This document shows positions 32,055-40,431 of a DNA stretch of 54,388 nucleotides, in pieces. A program made the position numbers and the translations under genes. The notes under the pieces were generated by a model. It was given only the letters and a program-made list of their open reading frames with translations. It made no database searches and was not told the origin of the DNA. Location of the stretch: positions 1 to 54,388 of the forward strand of contig CAZEPJ010000023.1 of the NCBI GenBank assembly GCA_964514105.1. Direction: 5' to 3'. Source of the DNA: CAZEPJ01 sp964514105 (GTDB lineage: Bacteria > Desulfobacterota > Desulfocorpusculales > Desulfocorpusculum). Positions within the stretch are counted from its first letter, which is position 1. The number at the start of each line of letters is the position of its first letter.

Positions 32055-34503
32055 CACCGACCGGGCTGTTCCACGGCAGGAGCGTCTCCCGGAGGCGCAG
32101 CCTGCGCGCCAAAGCCTCGGCCGTCTTGCGCTGGGGGGCCCAGCTCTCCCAACCGCTCTGGCAGGCGCGGATGAACAGGTTCTGGGTGCGCCAGAGGTTC
32201 AGGGGGATCTCCAGCCGCTCAGAAGCCTCCAGGATCCGCCCGCACACCTGAAGGGCGTTTTCCGGCGCCCTGCGTCGCGCGGCCAGGTCTTCCAGGGCCG
32301 CCTCCATGCGGTGCTGCATGGATCTCCCCCAAAGCCCCCGGTCCGGCCTGTATCCCCAGGGAAGGGAACGCTCCAGGAGTTCCCGGGCCCGATCCAGTTC
32401 GTCGCCGTCCTCGGGGAGCCGATCCAGGATCTGTCCGATGGAACGGTTCACGAACACCGTGGCAGCGATGACCAGGGTCTCGGGGATGGGGAAGCGCAGG
32501 CCGGCCAGTTGGCCGAGCATGGCCAGGTCCGGCTCCGCGAGGAGTTCGAGGGTGTTGGAGTAGTCCTGGAAGCGGTGGCTCAGGACCAACTGGACGATGC
32601 GGCGCTGTTCGTCCACGAACAGGTCCTTGAGGTGGTGGATCCGTGCCGGGAACTCATCGCGCATGAGGGAGTAGGCCTCCCCGACGGATCGGCCCTGATA
32701 GGCCTGGACCAGGCGGGCCTGGATGGCATGGATCTCATCGGGCGCGGCTGCGGGCCGCTGAAAGCACGAGAAGTCGAGCCCCCCGAAGTGGACCACGCCG
32801 AACAGGGCGTCCAGCTCTTCCCGGGTCACCTTGGAGATGACCTGCACCCGGCCCAGGGCCACCTGGGTGGTGCCGAGAGTCTCCACGTGCTCGTGGAGGT
32901 TGTGGATATGGAAGGCGTACAGCTCCTCGGCGTTGGCCCAATCCCGGAACAGGGATCGGATGGCGTAGTGGGCCACCACTCGATCGAGGTCTGCTGCCGA
33001 CGGCCGGACGCCCCGCTCCCAGACACCGCGCCCGTCCCGGATCTCGGGGACGTTGCTCTTTGCCGCCTCCAGCCGCTGGACAAAGGCTCCCTCGAGCCCC
33101 GCCCCAAAAGGCTCGGCCAACTGGATGGCCCGGGCCGCGTAGCGAAGGACCTGGGTGGCCTCCAGCCCCGAGATCTCATCGAAGAACCAGCCGCAGCTGG
33201 TGAACATGAGCAGGCCGTGGCGTTGCATCTCCAGCAGCCGCATGGCGCGGGGCAGATCCGCCTCCGGCGCATGGGGGCGTCGGTGGGTTTCCCAGAAAGC
33301 CCGGACGACGGCCGGACCCCTGTCCAGGATCACGTCGATGTATGCGTCCCTGGCCGTCCAGGGATCTCGAAGCAGCCGCGCCCCCTCCTGCTCGAAGATG
33401 CGGTCCAGGTCGGCCTTGAGGCCGTCCAGGGCCTCGCGCAGCGGGGCCCTCCATCCCTGATGCCATGCGGGATCTCCCCCCACGCGACAGCCGCAGTCGT
33501 CCCGCCAGCGCGCGATCCCGTGGGCGCAGCTCCAAGAGGTCCGCTCTCGAATCAGCACCTCCCATGCGGGGGGATGGAGCGCCAGAAACTCACCGTAGTT
33601 GGTGATGCGAACCTCGGGGTCCCGCAGGGCCCGATGCAGGGCGTAGGCCAGGGCCATCTCCCCGAAGCGGTGGTGGTGACCGTAGGATTCCCCGTCGGTG
33701 GCCATGTGAACGAGCTGCGGGGAGTCGCCACTCGGATGGAATCCCGCCAGGAGGCGCTGGTACAGGCCCTCCCCGTCGTTGAGAAGTCCCTCGAACGCGA
33801 CCCCCCGTGACAGGACGCCATCGTAGAAGAACAGGGCCATGGCACGGCCCGACGGGAGCCTGCACAGGTACGGCCGCCTGGTGTCGGGGATCTCCGTCAC
33901 GTCCTGCCACCCCCTGGCCCCAGGGGGGCGCACCCGGGCCGCCTGATGGGGTGCCAGGACGGTGAAGCAAACCCCTTCTCCTGCCAGGGTCTCCAGGGTG
34001 GCCGTGTCCACGGCGGTCTCGGGGAGCCACATCCCCTCGGCGTCCCGCCCGAAAAAGGATCGGAAGACGCGCAGCCCCCAGCGCACCTGGGTGGCGCGAT
34101 CCCGCTCCCGGTCCAGGGGAAGGATGGTGTGGCTGTACGGCTGGGCCAGGGCGTTTCCGTGTCCCCCACACCGCCGGCGGCTGAGCCGGTCGGCGTCCCG
34201 GATCCCATGGGCGACCTCAGGGGCGTGCCTCTGAAGCCAGGCCAGGAGGGTGGGCCCCACATTGAAGCTCATGTGGGCATAGTTGTTGATGAGCCCCACC
34301 ACCATGCCTTCCCGATCCAGGGTTCGGGCAGCGGTGTTGGGCGCGTAGCACTCCGCGCAGATCCGCTCGTTCCAGTCGTGGTACGGGGCGGCCGAGTCCT
34401 CCACCTCCACGGACTCCAGCCACGGGTTCTCACGGGGGGGTTGGTAGAAGTGACCGTGTATGCAGATGAACCGCGCCGGGGACGATAAAGAGGCGTCAGA
34501 CAC
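32044..34503 (-). CDS. GH57 family glycosidase with DUF3536
   Basis: An 819-residue cytoplasmic protein. An N-terminal GH57 (alpha-amylase / glucan-branching type) barrel begins FICIHGHFYQPPRENPW and contains GMWLPETAVD, the likely nucleophile glutamate region, and MATDGESYGHHH; a long helical DUF3536 follows (about 300-810). GH57 enzymes cut or rearrange alpha-1,4/1,6-glucans. The GTG start at 34503 overlaps the end of glgA by eight bases, so it is translated after glgA and very likely works on the glucan made by it (branching, debranching or mobilisation). Exact activity is not known for this subfamily. Confidence 0.9.
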   Translation of the reverse strand: MSDASLSSPARFICIHGHFYQPPRENPWLESVEVEDSAAPYHDWNERICAECYAPNTAARTLDREGMVVGLINNYAHMSFNVGPTLLAWLQRHAPEVAHGIRDADRLSRRRCGGHGNALAQPYSHTILPLDRERDRATQVRWGLRVFRSFFGRDAEGMWLPETAVDTATLETLAGEGVCFTVLAPHQAARVRPPGARGWQDVTEIPDTRRPYLCRLPSGRAMALFFYDGVLSRGVAFEGLLNDGEGLYQRLLAGFHPSGDSPQLVHMATDGESYGHHHRFGEMALAYALHRALRDPEVRITNYGEFLALHPPAWEVLIRERTSWSCAHGIARWRDDCGCRVGGDPAWHQGWRAPLREALDGLKADLDRIFEQEGARLLRDPWTARDAYIDVILDRGPAVVRAFWETHRRPHAPEADLPRAMRLLEMQRHGLLMFTSCGWFFDEISGLEATQVLRYAARAIQLAEPFGAGLEGAFVQRLEAAKSNVPEIRDGRGVWERGVRPSAADLDRVVAHYAIRSLFRDWANAEELYAFHIHNLHEHVETLGTTQVALGRVQVISKVTREELDALFGVVHFGGLDFSCFQRPAAAPDEIHAIQARLVQAYQGRSVGEAYSLMRDEFPARIHHLKDLFVDEQRRIVQLVLSHRFQDYSNTLELLAEPDLAMLGQLAGLRFPIPETLVIAATVFVNRSIGQILDRLPEDGDELDRARELLERSLPWGYRPDRGLWGRSMQHRMEAALEDLAARRRAPENALQVCGRILEASERLEIPLNLWRTQNLFIRACQSGWESWAPQRKTAEALARRLRLRETLLPWNSPVGAPR

Positions 34504-35974
34504 CGCGTCCTTGCTCCGCCAGGGATCGGTAGAGGTTCAGGTACGCTTGGGCCGAACGATCCCACGAGAAGTCGGCCTTCATCCCATTGATCACCAGCCG
34601 CATCCACTGCCTGGGGTCCCTGTACAGAGCCACGGCCCTCCGAACGGCCTCCATGAACGCCTCGGGCTTGTGCGGTCCGAACTTGACGCCGTTGCCCAGG
34701 CCTGTGCCGGGGTCGAACGGGACGATGGTGTCGTCCAGCCCCCCGGTTGCGCGCACCAGGGGCACGGTGCCGTACTTGAGGGCATACATCTGGGTCAGAC
34801 CGCACGGTTCGTACCGGGAAGGGATCATGAAGACATCCGCCCCGGCCATGATGCGATGGGCCAATGCCTCGTCGAACCCGATCCTCAGTCCCACCCGGCC
34901 GGGGTACTTCTGGGCGGCCTTCTGCAGGGCGCTCTGATACGACTCCTCCCCGGCCCCCAGGACCACCAGCCCGAGGTCGAGGCTCAGAAGCTGGTCCAGC
35001 GCCGCCTCCACCAGGTCGAGTCCCTTCTGGGCGGCCAGGCGGGTGGTCATGCCGAGCAGGGGGCGGTCCGCCAGGGAGGAGTCCAGGCCCATCTCCCGCA
35101 GAAGGGCCGCCTTGCACTCTCGCTTCCCACCCATCCGGCCGGGACCGTACCGCTCCGGGATGTGGGGATCGGTGGCCGGATCCCAGAGCAGATAGTCCAC
35201 CCCGTTGAGGATCCCGTGAAGGGAGTCCCTTCTGTGGTGCAGGATTCCCTCCATGCCCAGGCCGAACTCCGGGGTCTGTATTTCCCTCGCGTACGTGGGG
35301 CTCACCGTGGTGATGGCGTCGGAGTACACCACCCCGGCTTTGAGGAGGCTCAACTTGCCCCAGTATTCCACCCCCTCGGGATGAAAGAACTCCGCCCGCG
35401 GAAGACCGGTGACGGCCAGCTTGTCCTCCGGAAACAGGCCCTGGTATCCCAGGTTGTGGATGGTGAAGACGGCGGGCGCCCCGCCGATCGGGGAACAGCG
35501 GGCGTAGGGCCCTCGCAGCAGGGCCGGCACCAGGCCGGTCTGCCAGTCGTGGCAGTGGACGACATGGGGGCGAAACAAGAGCGCTTGGGCCAGCCTCAGG
35601 GCGGCGTGGGCGAAGAAGGAAAACCGCTCGAGGTTGTCGTAATAATCCCCCGCGGCGTTGCCGTACAGAGAGGGCCGGTCGTACAGGTCTTCCCGGTCAA
35701 TGAAGTAGACCGAGACCCCGTCCCCCAACCGGCTCTCCCACACATCGGCCACCAACGACTCTTCCCCCAAGGGCGCCTCCAGGCCCTTGAGAAGGAGCCT
35801 GGCCCCCGGACCGCCCTGTTTCACCATTCGGTAAAGAGGCAGGCACACGCGCACATCCGCGCCCAGTCTCCCCAAGGCGCCGGGGAGGGCTCCCGCCACG
35901 TCTGCCAGACCGCCCGTCTTGGCGAAAGGCACGACTTCGGGAGACAGGAACCAGATCCTGAGAGGTTCTTCCAT
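34496..35974 (-). CDS. glgA: Glycogen synthase (ADP/UDP-glucose glucosyltransferase, GT5)
   Basis: A 492-residue GT5 enzyme elongating alpha-1,4-glucan from nucleotide-glucose. Full-length GT-B fold: the N-terminal nucleotide-sugar motif KTGGLADV (19-26), the acceptor-domain HCHDWQTGL, TTVSPTYAREI, and the C-terminal IPSRYEPCGLTQMYALKYGT with TGGLDDT. ATG 35974 has AAGGAGGAG upstream; 23 further codons upstream are not conserved in character. It is the first gene of a two-gene unit with the GH57/DUF3536 glycosidase. No glgC or glgB is in the window. Confidence 0.96.
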   Translation of the reverse strand: MEEPLRIWFLSPEVVPFAKTGGLADVAGALPGALGRLGADVRVCLPLYRMVKQGGPGARLLLKGLEAPLGEESLVADVWESRLGDGVSVYFIDREDLYDRPSLYGNAAGDYYDNLERFSFFAHAALRLAQALLFRPHVVHCHDWQTGLVPALLRGPYARCSPIGGAPAVFTIHNLGYQGLFPEDKLAVTGLPRAEFFHPEGVEYWGKLSLLKAGVVYSDAITTVSPTYAREIQTPEFGLGMEGILHHRRDSLHGILNGVDYLLWDPATDPHIPERYGPGRMGGKRECKAALLREMGLDSSLADRPLLGMTTRLAAQKGLDLVEAALDQLLSLDLGLVVLGAGEESYQSALQKAAQKYPGRVGLRIGFDEALAHRIMAGADVFMIPSRYEPCGLTQMYALKYGTVPLVRATGGLDDTIVPFDPGTGLGNGVKFGPHKPEAFMEAVRRAVALYRDPRQWMRLVINGMKADFSWDRSAQAYLNLYRSLAEQGRGV

Positions 35975-36085
35975 CGCTCCTCCTTGAGATCTCCTCGCGG
36001 AAGCCGGCGAGAGCGCCGATCTGCCGCGGGTGGCGGTCCCCACCGGCGGGCAGGGCCAATCCCGTCCTGGGAGGGCAGTGGGTTA

Positions 36086-37120
36086 CTATACCAGATCGCC
36101 TGGCCCTGCGCATCCCTGGGAATCCCTCACGGCGGGATGGGGAAGCAGGGGCCACAGGGGCACCTTACCGCCCCCTCCCGGCAGGTCCAGCACGTACTGG
36201 GGGAGCCCCAAACCCCCCAGGGAGGCCTGGAGGGCGTCCATGATCTCCATGCCCCGGGTGATGGGGGTCCGGAAGTGGCTCGCCCCGCGCACCCAGTCCA
36301 GCTGGAAGAGGTAATAGGGCCGGACCGCCATGGCCAGGAGCCCCCGCATGAGGTCGATCATGACTGCGGGTTCATCGTTGACGCCCCTGAGGAGCACGGT
36401 CTGGCAGCCCAGAGGGATGCCGGCGTCGGCCAACAGGGCGCAGGCCCGACGCGCCTGATGGGTGATCTCCCGGGGGTGATTGAAATGGGTGCTGACGTAC
36501 AGGGGGTGATGGCGCCGGAGGGTCCTGCAGAGGGCGGGCGTGACCCGTTGGGGCAGGACGCACGGGACTCGTGTCCCGATGCGCAGGATCTCCACGTGGG
36601 GGATCGCCCTGAGGGCTCCCAGGATGCCGTCCAACTCGTCTTCCGGGAGGAGAAGGGGATCGCCGCCGGAGAGGAGCACGTCGCGCACCTCGGGGTGGTG
36701 CCGCACATAGTCCACTGCCCGGGCGATGGTCTCCCGGCGCACCGGGAAGCCTCGCCCCACCTTCCGCTTGCGGTTGCAAAAACGGCAGTGGACGGCGCAT
36801 TGGTTGGAGACCAGCAAGAGGACCCGGTCCGGGTATCGGTGCGTGAGGTTGGGGACCGGGCTCGATGCCTCCTCGCCCAGAGGGTCCTCCATGCCCTCCG
36901 GATCCTCGATCTCGGCCGGCTGGGGGATCACCTGGCGACCGATGGGATCGTCGGGGTGGCGAATCAAGGAGAGATAGTACGGGTTGATTCGCACCGGGTA
37001 CGCCTTCGCCGCCCTGGTCAGCGCTCCTTCGTCCAGGGAGAAGAGGCGAGAGATCTGCCCCGGGGTCACGGAACTGCGGCCGAGGAGGCGCCTCCACGTC
37101 TCTCGATGATCTGGGCTCAT
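36086..37120 (-). CDS. KamA family radical SAM aminomutase
   Basis: A 344-residue radical SAM enzyme related to lysine 2,3-aminomutase. The iron-sulfur motif is C108-x3-C112-x2-C115 (NQCAVHCRFCNRKRK); the PLP lysine is K319 in LDLPGGGGKVP. KamA enzymes of amino-acid fermenters are about 416 residues; this shorter form is closer in length to EpmB-type and other KamA relatives, so beta-lysine for EF-P modification, an osmolyte, or glutamate 2,3-aminomutase activity are all open. No epmA/poxA or ablB acetyltransferase gene is next to it. ATG 37120 is chosen over the longer upstream frame because that frame lacks coding character. Its 3' end lies 112 bases before glgA on the same strand. Confidence 0.9.
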   Translation of the reverse strand: MSPDHRETWRRLLGRSSVTPGQISRLFSLDEGALTRAAKAYPVRINPYYLSLIRHPDDPIGRQVIPQPAEIEDPEGMEDPLGEEASSPVPNLTHRYPDRVLLLVSNQCAVHCRFCNRKRKVGRGFPVRRETIARAVDYVRHHPEVRDVLLSGGDPLLLPEDELDGILGALRAIPHVEILRIGTRVPCVLPQRVTPALCRTLRRHHPLYVSTHFNHPREITHQARRACALLADAGIPLGCQTVLLRGVNDEPAVMIDLMRGLLAMAVRPYYLFQLDWVRGASHFRTPITRGMEIMDALQASLGGLGLPQYVLDLPGGGGKVPLWPLLPHPAVRDSQGCAGPGDLV

Positions 37121-37578
37121 GTCCCTTGGATCGCTCCGGGAAGGCCGGCTCACGGCAGTCGCCAGGCGGGCGCACCGCTGCCCGGGAGGGCCTCGCCGGA
37201 GACCGGATCCGAACCGGAGGATCTGGCGCCCCGGGGCCCCTTCAAGGAGAAGCATAGCAGAGCCTCGCGGTTTGCCAAAGCCCCCGTCAGAGCGGTTGAG
37301 CCGTTGGCGCTGTTGCGGGTGAAGGACAGGGGTGGGTTGAGGGCGGGGGCGGGATGCGGTTTCAAGCGTGCCCGGCGCCGGGGGGGCAGCGAGGCGAAGC
37401 GCCAGGGGCCGGTGCAAGGATCTGCCTTGCCCGTCGGCGCAGTCTCCCGAGTCCGCCACGGCGCACATGGCTAGGCAAGATCCTGGCCTTGTGGTCGGGT
37501 CCGGCGGTCTCTTATAATTGGCCCATCCCCGAGGCCCCAAGCGGAAGAATGCCTCCGAGGAAGGAGGGACGGTGCGCC
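37121..37578. other. Divergent intergenic region kamA / GAF-ANTAR gene
   Basis: 458 bases with no supportable gene. It holds two outward promoters. Towards kamA: TTGGCA (37278-37273) and TATGCT (37256-37251), 16-base spacer, weak. Towards the GAF-ANTAR gene: TTGTGG (37489-37494) and TATAAT (37513-37518), 18-base spacer, good. An inverted repeat GCAAGG-ATCTG-CCTTGC (37414-37430) sits about 60 bases upstream of the latter -35 and a similar CAAG...CTTG element overlaps it; either could be an operator. The remaining sequence is G-rich without clear structure. Confidence 0.6.
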
Positions 37579-38274
37579 ATGCCCGAGAAGGTTCCCCTGG
37601 AGCGGCAGATCGAACTCCTTTCGGAGATCAGCAAGGCCATCACCTCTGACCTGTATCTGGATGATATCCTCCGGCTCATCGTGACCCTCACCGCGGGGGT
37701 CATGGATTCCAAGATCGTGTCACTGTGGCTCCTGGATGAGAAGGAGGGTTGCTTCAAGCTGCAGGCCACCCAGGCCATCAACAAGGAGTACCTGAAGGAG
37801 CGAAGCCTCCGCTGGGGAGAGGGGGTCGTGGGTCACGTGGCCCAGCACCGGCAGCCCATGCAAATACCCAACGTGCTAGAGGAACCCCTCTACAAGGAGA
37901 AGGAGATGGCCCGGAAGGTGGGCCTCACATCCATGCTGAGCGTGCCCATGTGCGTCAAGGACCGGGTGGTCGGAGTGCTCAACTGCTACGGCTCCTCCCA
38001 GCGCCGGTTCGGTGAGGCCGAGGTCAAGCTGCTCACCACCGTGGCCAATCAGGCGGCGGTGGCCATCGAGAATACAGCGCTTATGGTCAGGACCCGGGTC
38101 ATTCAGGAGGAGCTGGAGGCCCGGAAACTGGTGGAGCGGGCCAAGGAGATCCTCATGAAGCAGCGCGCGCTGAGCCCGGAGGATGCGTTCCGCCGGATCC
38201 AGAAGCAGGCCATGGACACCCGCCGTTCCATGCGGGAGATCGCCGAGGCCATCATTCTCGCCGAGCAGATCTGA
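37579..38274 (+). CDS. GAF-ANTAR transcription antiterminator
   Basis: A 231-residue regulator. A GAF domain (about 18-170; LSEISKAITSDLYLDDILRL to FGEAEVKLLTTVANQAAVAIEN) is linked by a short helix to a C-terminal ANTAR domain (about 176-231; ELEARKLVERAKEILMKQ, then MREIAEAIILAEQI). ANTAR domains bind paired RNA hairpins with hexanucleotide loops and stop formation of a terminator. The signal sensed by the GAF domain is unknown; here the neighbours (glutamate synthase domain, ferredoxin, glutamine synthetase) suggest nitrogen status. There is no receiver domain with phosphoacceptor Asp. AAGGAGGG precedes ATG 37579. The probable RNA target is the leader directly downstream (38362-38452). Confidence 0.93.
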   Translation: MPEKVPLERQIELLSEISKAITSDLYLDDILRLIVTLTAGVMDSKIVSLWLLDEKEGCFKLQATQAINKEYLKERSLRWGEGVVGHVAQHRQPMQIPNVLEEPLYKEKEMARKVGLTSMLSVPMCVKDRVVGVLNCYGSSQRRFGEAEVKLLTTVANQAAVAIENTALMVRTRVIQEELEARKLVERAKEILMKQRALSPEDAFRRIQKQAMDTRRSMREIAEAIILAEQI

Positions 38275-38326
38275 GATCCGGCCCCAGGGCCGGCCCCCCG
38301 GGTGCCATTCAGTGAGAGGAAACCCG

Positions 38327-38355
38327 TTGACATTATCTTCAGTCCATCTTAATAT
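38327..38355 (+). promoter_or_regulatory. Strong sigma70 promoter upstream of the ANTAR-type leader
   Basis: TTGACA (38327-38332) is consensus, TAATAT (38350-38355) a fair -10, spacer 17 bases. Transcription should start near 38361-38363, placing the first leader hairpin at the extreme 5' end of the RNA. Confidence 0.8.
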
Positions 38356-38361
38356 CGATTC

Positions 38362-38410
38362 CCACGGGCACAAAGGCGTGCCGTAGCGTTTCATTCTGCA
38401 CAGGACTGCA
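38362..38410 (+). promoter_or_regulatory. Probable ANTAR-binding antitermination leader (P1/P2 hairpins)
   Basis: P1: GGCAC (38367-38371) and GTGCC (38378-38382) close a six-base loop AAAGGC with A at position 1 and G at position 4, the ANTAR-target signature. P2: TGCA (38397-38400) and TGCA (38407-38410) close the six-base loop CAGGAC, with G at position 4 but C at position 1. The linker is 14 bases. Extending P2 through C38396-G38412 would consume bases of the terminator stem that begins at 38413, so P2 and terminator could exclude each other. The gene immediately upstream encodes a GAF-ANTAR protein. Confidence 0.65.
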
Positions 38411-38412
38411 AG

Positions 38413-38452
38413 GACAAGGGCGTCCGGCAACCAGGGGCGCCCTTGTCTTTTT
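38413..38452 (+). terminator. Intrinsic terminator in the leader (attenuator)
   Basis: GACAAGGGCG (38413-38422) pairs with CGCCCTTGTC (38438-38447), ten perfect pairs, followed by five T residues (38448-38452). It sits between the promoter at 38327 and the start codon at 38508, so it would end transcription before the structural genes unless overridden. Confidence 0.85.
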
Positions 38453-38507
38453 GTATGTGTGCGCGCCGTCCATCCATGATTCGAACAGGGAGAAGGAGGT
38501 CCGGGAG

Positions 38508-40073
38508 ATGTCTTTGAGCAAACCCAACCGAAGCGCAGCCACCATCAGCACCACCCGCGTCGACCCGGCGCCCATCTCGGGGATCTGCGTCACCTGCCTG
38601 GACGGGTGCGAGGGCCCCTGCGAGATCGGACGCTCCGCTCTCAAAGGGCGCGAGATGATCTATCCGCAGCCGTTTGGGAAGATAACGGCCGGGGCCGAGA
38701 AGGATTACCCGGTGGACTTTTCGCACTTCAACATCCAGGGGACCTGCGTGGGCGCCATGGGCGTGGCGGCCGACCCGGATGTGGCCACCTTCCCGGCCGT
38801 GGACTGCTCCACCACGGCAGGGGCCGACGGGAGCCTTTGCCTGGACTTCCCCGTCATCTCGGGGGCTCTGGGTTCCACGGACATCGCCCGGGTCAACTGG
38901 GAGGACGTGGCCGCCGGGGCGGCCGTCTCGGGCATCCTGGTGGTGGTGGGCGAGAACGTCTGCGGCATGGATCCCCAGGCCGAGTTCAGGAACGGGAGGC
39001 TCGTGCGCTCGCCCGAGATGGAGCGGCGGGTCAACGCGTTCAAGCGGTGGTACAACGGCAGGGGGGGCCTCGTGGTGCAGGCCAACGTGGAGGACACCAC
39101 CCTGGGGGTGCCCGAGTTCGTCATTCAGAAGCTGGGAGTGGAGATCTTCGAGCTCAAGTGGGGCCAGGGGGCCAAGGACATCGGTGGCGAGGTGAAGCTA
39201 CCCACCCTGGAGCGGGCCATGCAGCTCAAGGAACGGGGCTACATCGTGCTGCCGGATCCCCGGACGCCCGCGGCCCAGGCCGCCTTTCACTCCGGCGGCA
39301 TCAGCGAGTTCGAGCGCCACTCGCGCCTGGGCATGGTCACCGAGGATGGGTTTTACAGGGAGGTGGAACGGCTCCGAGGGATGGGCGCCAAGTACGTGAC
39401 CCTCAAGACCGGGGCGTACCGTCCCGCCGACCTGGCCCGTGCCATCAAGTTCTGCTCCAACGCCCGGATCGACTTCCTCACCATCGACGGTGCCGGAGGG
39501 GGAACGGGCATGAGCCCCTGGCGCATGATGAACGAATGGGGGATCCCCACGGTCCACCTGGAGTGCCTCACCCACCAGATCTGCCGCCGCATCGAGGCAA
39601 AGGGGGGCTACCTGCCGCCCATCGCCATCGGCGGAGGCCTCTCCCTGGAGGACCACGTGTTCAAGGCCCTGGCCTTGGCGACCCCGTACAGCAAGGCCGT
39701 CTGCCTGGGCCGGGCGATCCTCACCGCGGCCATGGTCGGCAAGACCCACGGCCGCCTCATGGCCGAGAAATGCCAGCGGCTGGGGCGCAGCGTGCCCGAT
39801 GGGTTCCTGCAGCTCTTCGCGGCTGGGGCGCAGCTCCGGGAGCGCCTGGGAAAGGAGTTCGAGGCCCTTCCGCCCGGCGCCATCGGCCTCTACTCCTACA
39901 TCGACCGACTGCGCCAGGGCCTGCAGCAGCTCATGGCGGGGGCCCGCAAGTTCGCCCTGCCGTATATCGACCGGGGCGATCTGGTGGCCCTGACCCGCGA
40001 GGCATCCGAGATCTCCGGCATCCCCTATCTCATGGACTCGGACCAGGAGGAGATCGACCGAATCCTGGGATGA
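38508..40073 (+). CDS. FMN-binding glutamate synthase domain protein with N-terminal cysteine cluster
   Basis: A 521-residue protein equivalent to the central FMN/synthase domain of GltB, without the glutamine amidotransferase and GXGXG domains. Seen: KLPTLERAMQLKERG, the strand-loop GAKYVTLKTGAYRP, TIDGAGGGTGMSP, PIAIGGGLSLEDH and AVCLGRAILTAAM. The N-terminus has C27-x2-C30-x3-C34-x3-C38 (GICVTCLDGCEGPCEIGRS), likely binding an iron-sulfur cluster. This suggests electron input from ferredoxin, consistent with the iron-sulfur protein gene just downstream. Whether it makes glutamate or uses another substrate is open. GAAGGAGG precedes ATG 38508. Expression is probably set by the antitermination leader upstream. 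Confidence 0.88.
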   Translation: MSLSKPNRSAATISTTRVDPAPISGICVTCLDGCEGPCEIGRSALKGREMIYPQPFGKITAGAEKDYPVDFSHFNIQGTCVGAMGVAADPDVATFPAVDCSTTAGADGSLCLDFPVISGALGSTDIARVNWEDVAAGAAVSGILVVVGENVCGMDPQAEFRNGRLVRSPEMERRVNAFKRWYNGRGGLVVQANVEDTTLGVPEFVIQKLGVEIFELKWGQGAKDIGGEVKLPTLERAMQLKERGYIVLPDPRTPAAQAAFHSGGISEFERHSRLGMVTEDGFYREVERLRGMGAKYVTLKTGAYRPADLARAIKFCSNARIDFLTIDGAGGGTGMSPWRMMNEWGIPTVHLECLTHQICRRIEAKGGYLPPIAIGGGLSLEDHVFKALALATPYSKAVCLGRAILTAAMVGKTHGRLMAEKCQRLGRSVPDGFLQLFAAGAQLRERLGKEFEALPPGAIGLYSYIDRLRQGLQQLMAGARKFALPYIDRGDLVALTREASEISGIPYLMDSDQEEIDRILG

Positions 40074-40172
40074 GTGTGTGAAGGGGTCGCGCTATGCCGG
40101 GTCCGGAGGGTTTGCGCGGGTCTGGAGTCCCCGGCGGCGGGCTCGCCGCTGACAGCCAGAAAGGAGTGAGCC

Positions 40173-40421
40173 ATGAACGCCATCTGTCCCCATGTGTGCA
40201 AGGCCTGCTACGCCATGACGGTATGCGCCGTCCACGCCATCGGCGAGCGGCCAGACGCCATCCTTCTCAACCCCGAGCTGTGCATCGGGTGCGGCTGTTG
40301 CAAGACGGCCTGCGAGACCTTCGGCGGCGCCATGATCAAGCACCGTGCCGTATCGGCCGAGCGGGTCAAACCGCTGCCCGCGGCGCCGGGTTCCCCATGG
40401 ACGGGGGGCGCCAAGGAGTGA
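40173..40421 (+). CDS. Small iron-sulfur (ferredoxin-like) protein
   Basis: An 82-residue cytoplasmic protein with eight or more cysteines. The second cluster is canonical, C37-x2-C40-x2-C43-x3-C47 (CIGCGCCKTAC). The first is irregular: C5, C9, C12, C18 (CPHVCKACYAMTVC), and ferredoxin-type swapping of the fourth ligand is possible. It could carry one or two [4Fe-4S] clusters. AAAGGAG precedes the ATG. It lies 99 bases after the FMN glutamate-synthase-domain gene and is the best candidate for its electron donor. Confidence 0.85.
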   Translation: MNAICPHVCKACYAMTVCAVHAIGERPDAILLNPELCIGCGCCKTACETFGGAMIKHRAVSAERVKPLPAAPGSPWTGGAKE

Positions 40422-40431
40422 CCTTGCCGCA

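Noticed and set aside
34460..37474. A 1004-residue plus-strand open frame opposite glgA and kamA
   Set aside because: It is the antisense shadow of two clearly identified genes; the high GC keeps the opposite frame free of stops. No family features and no ribosome-binding site.
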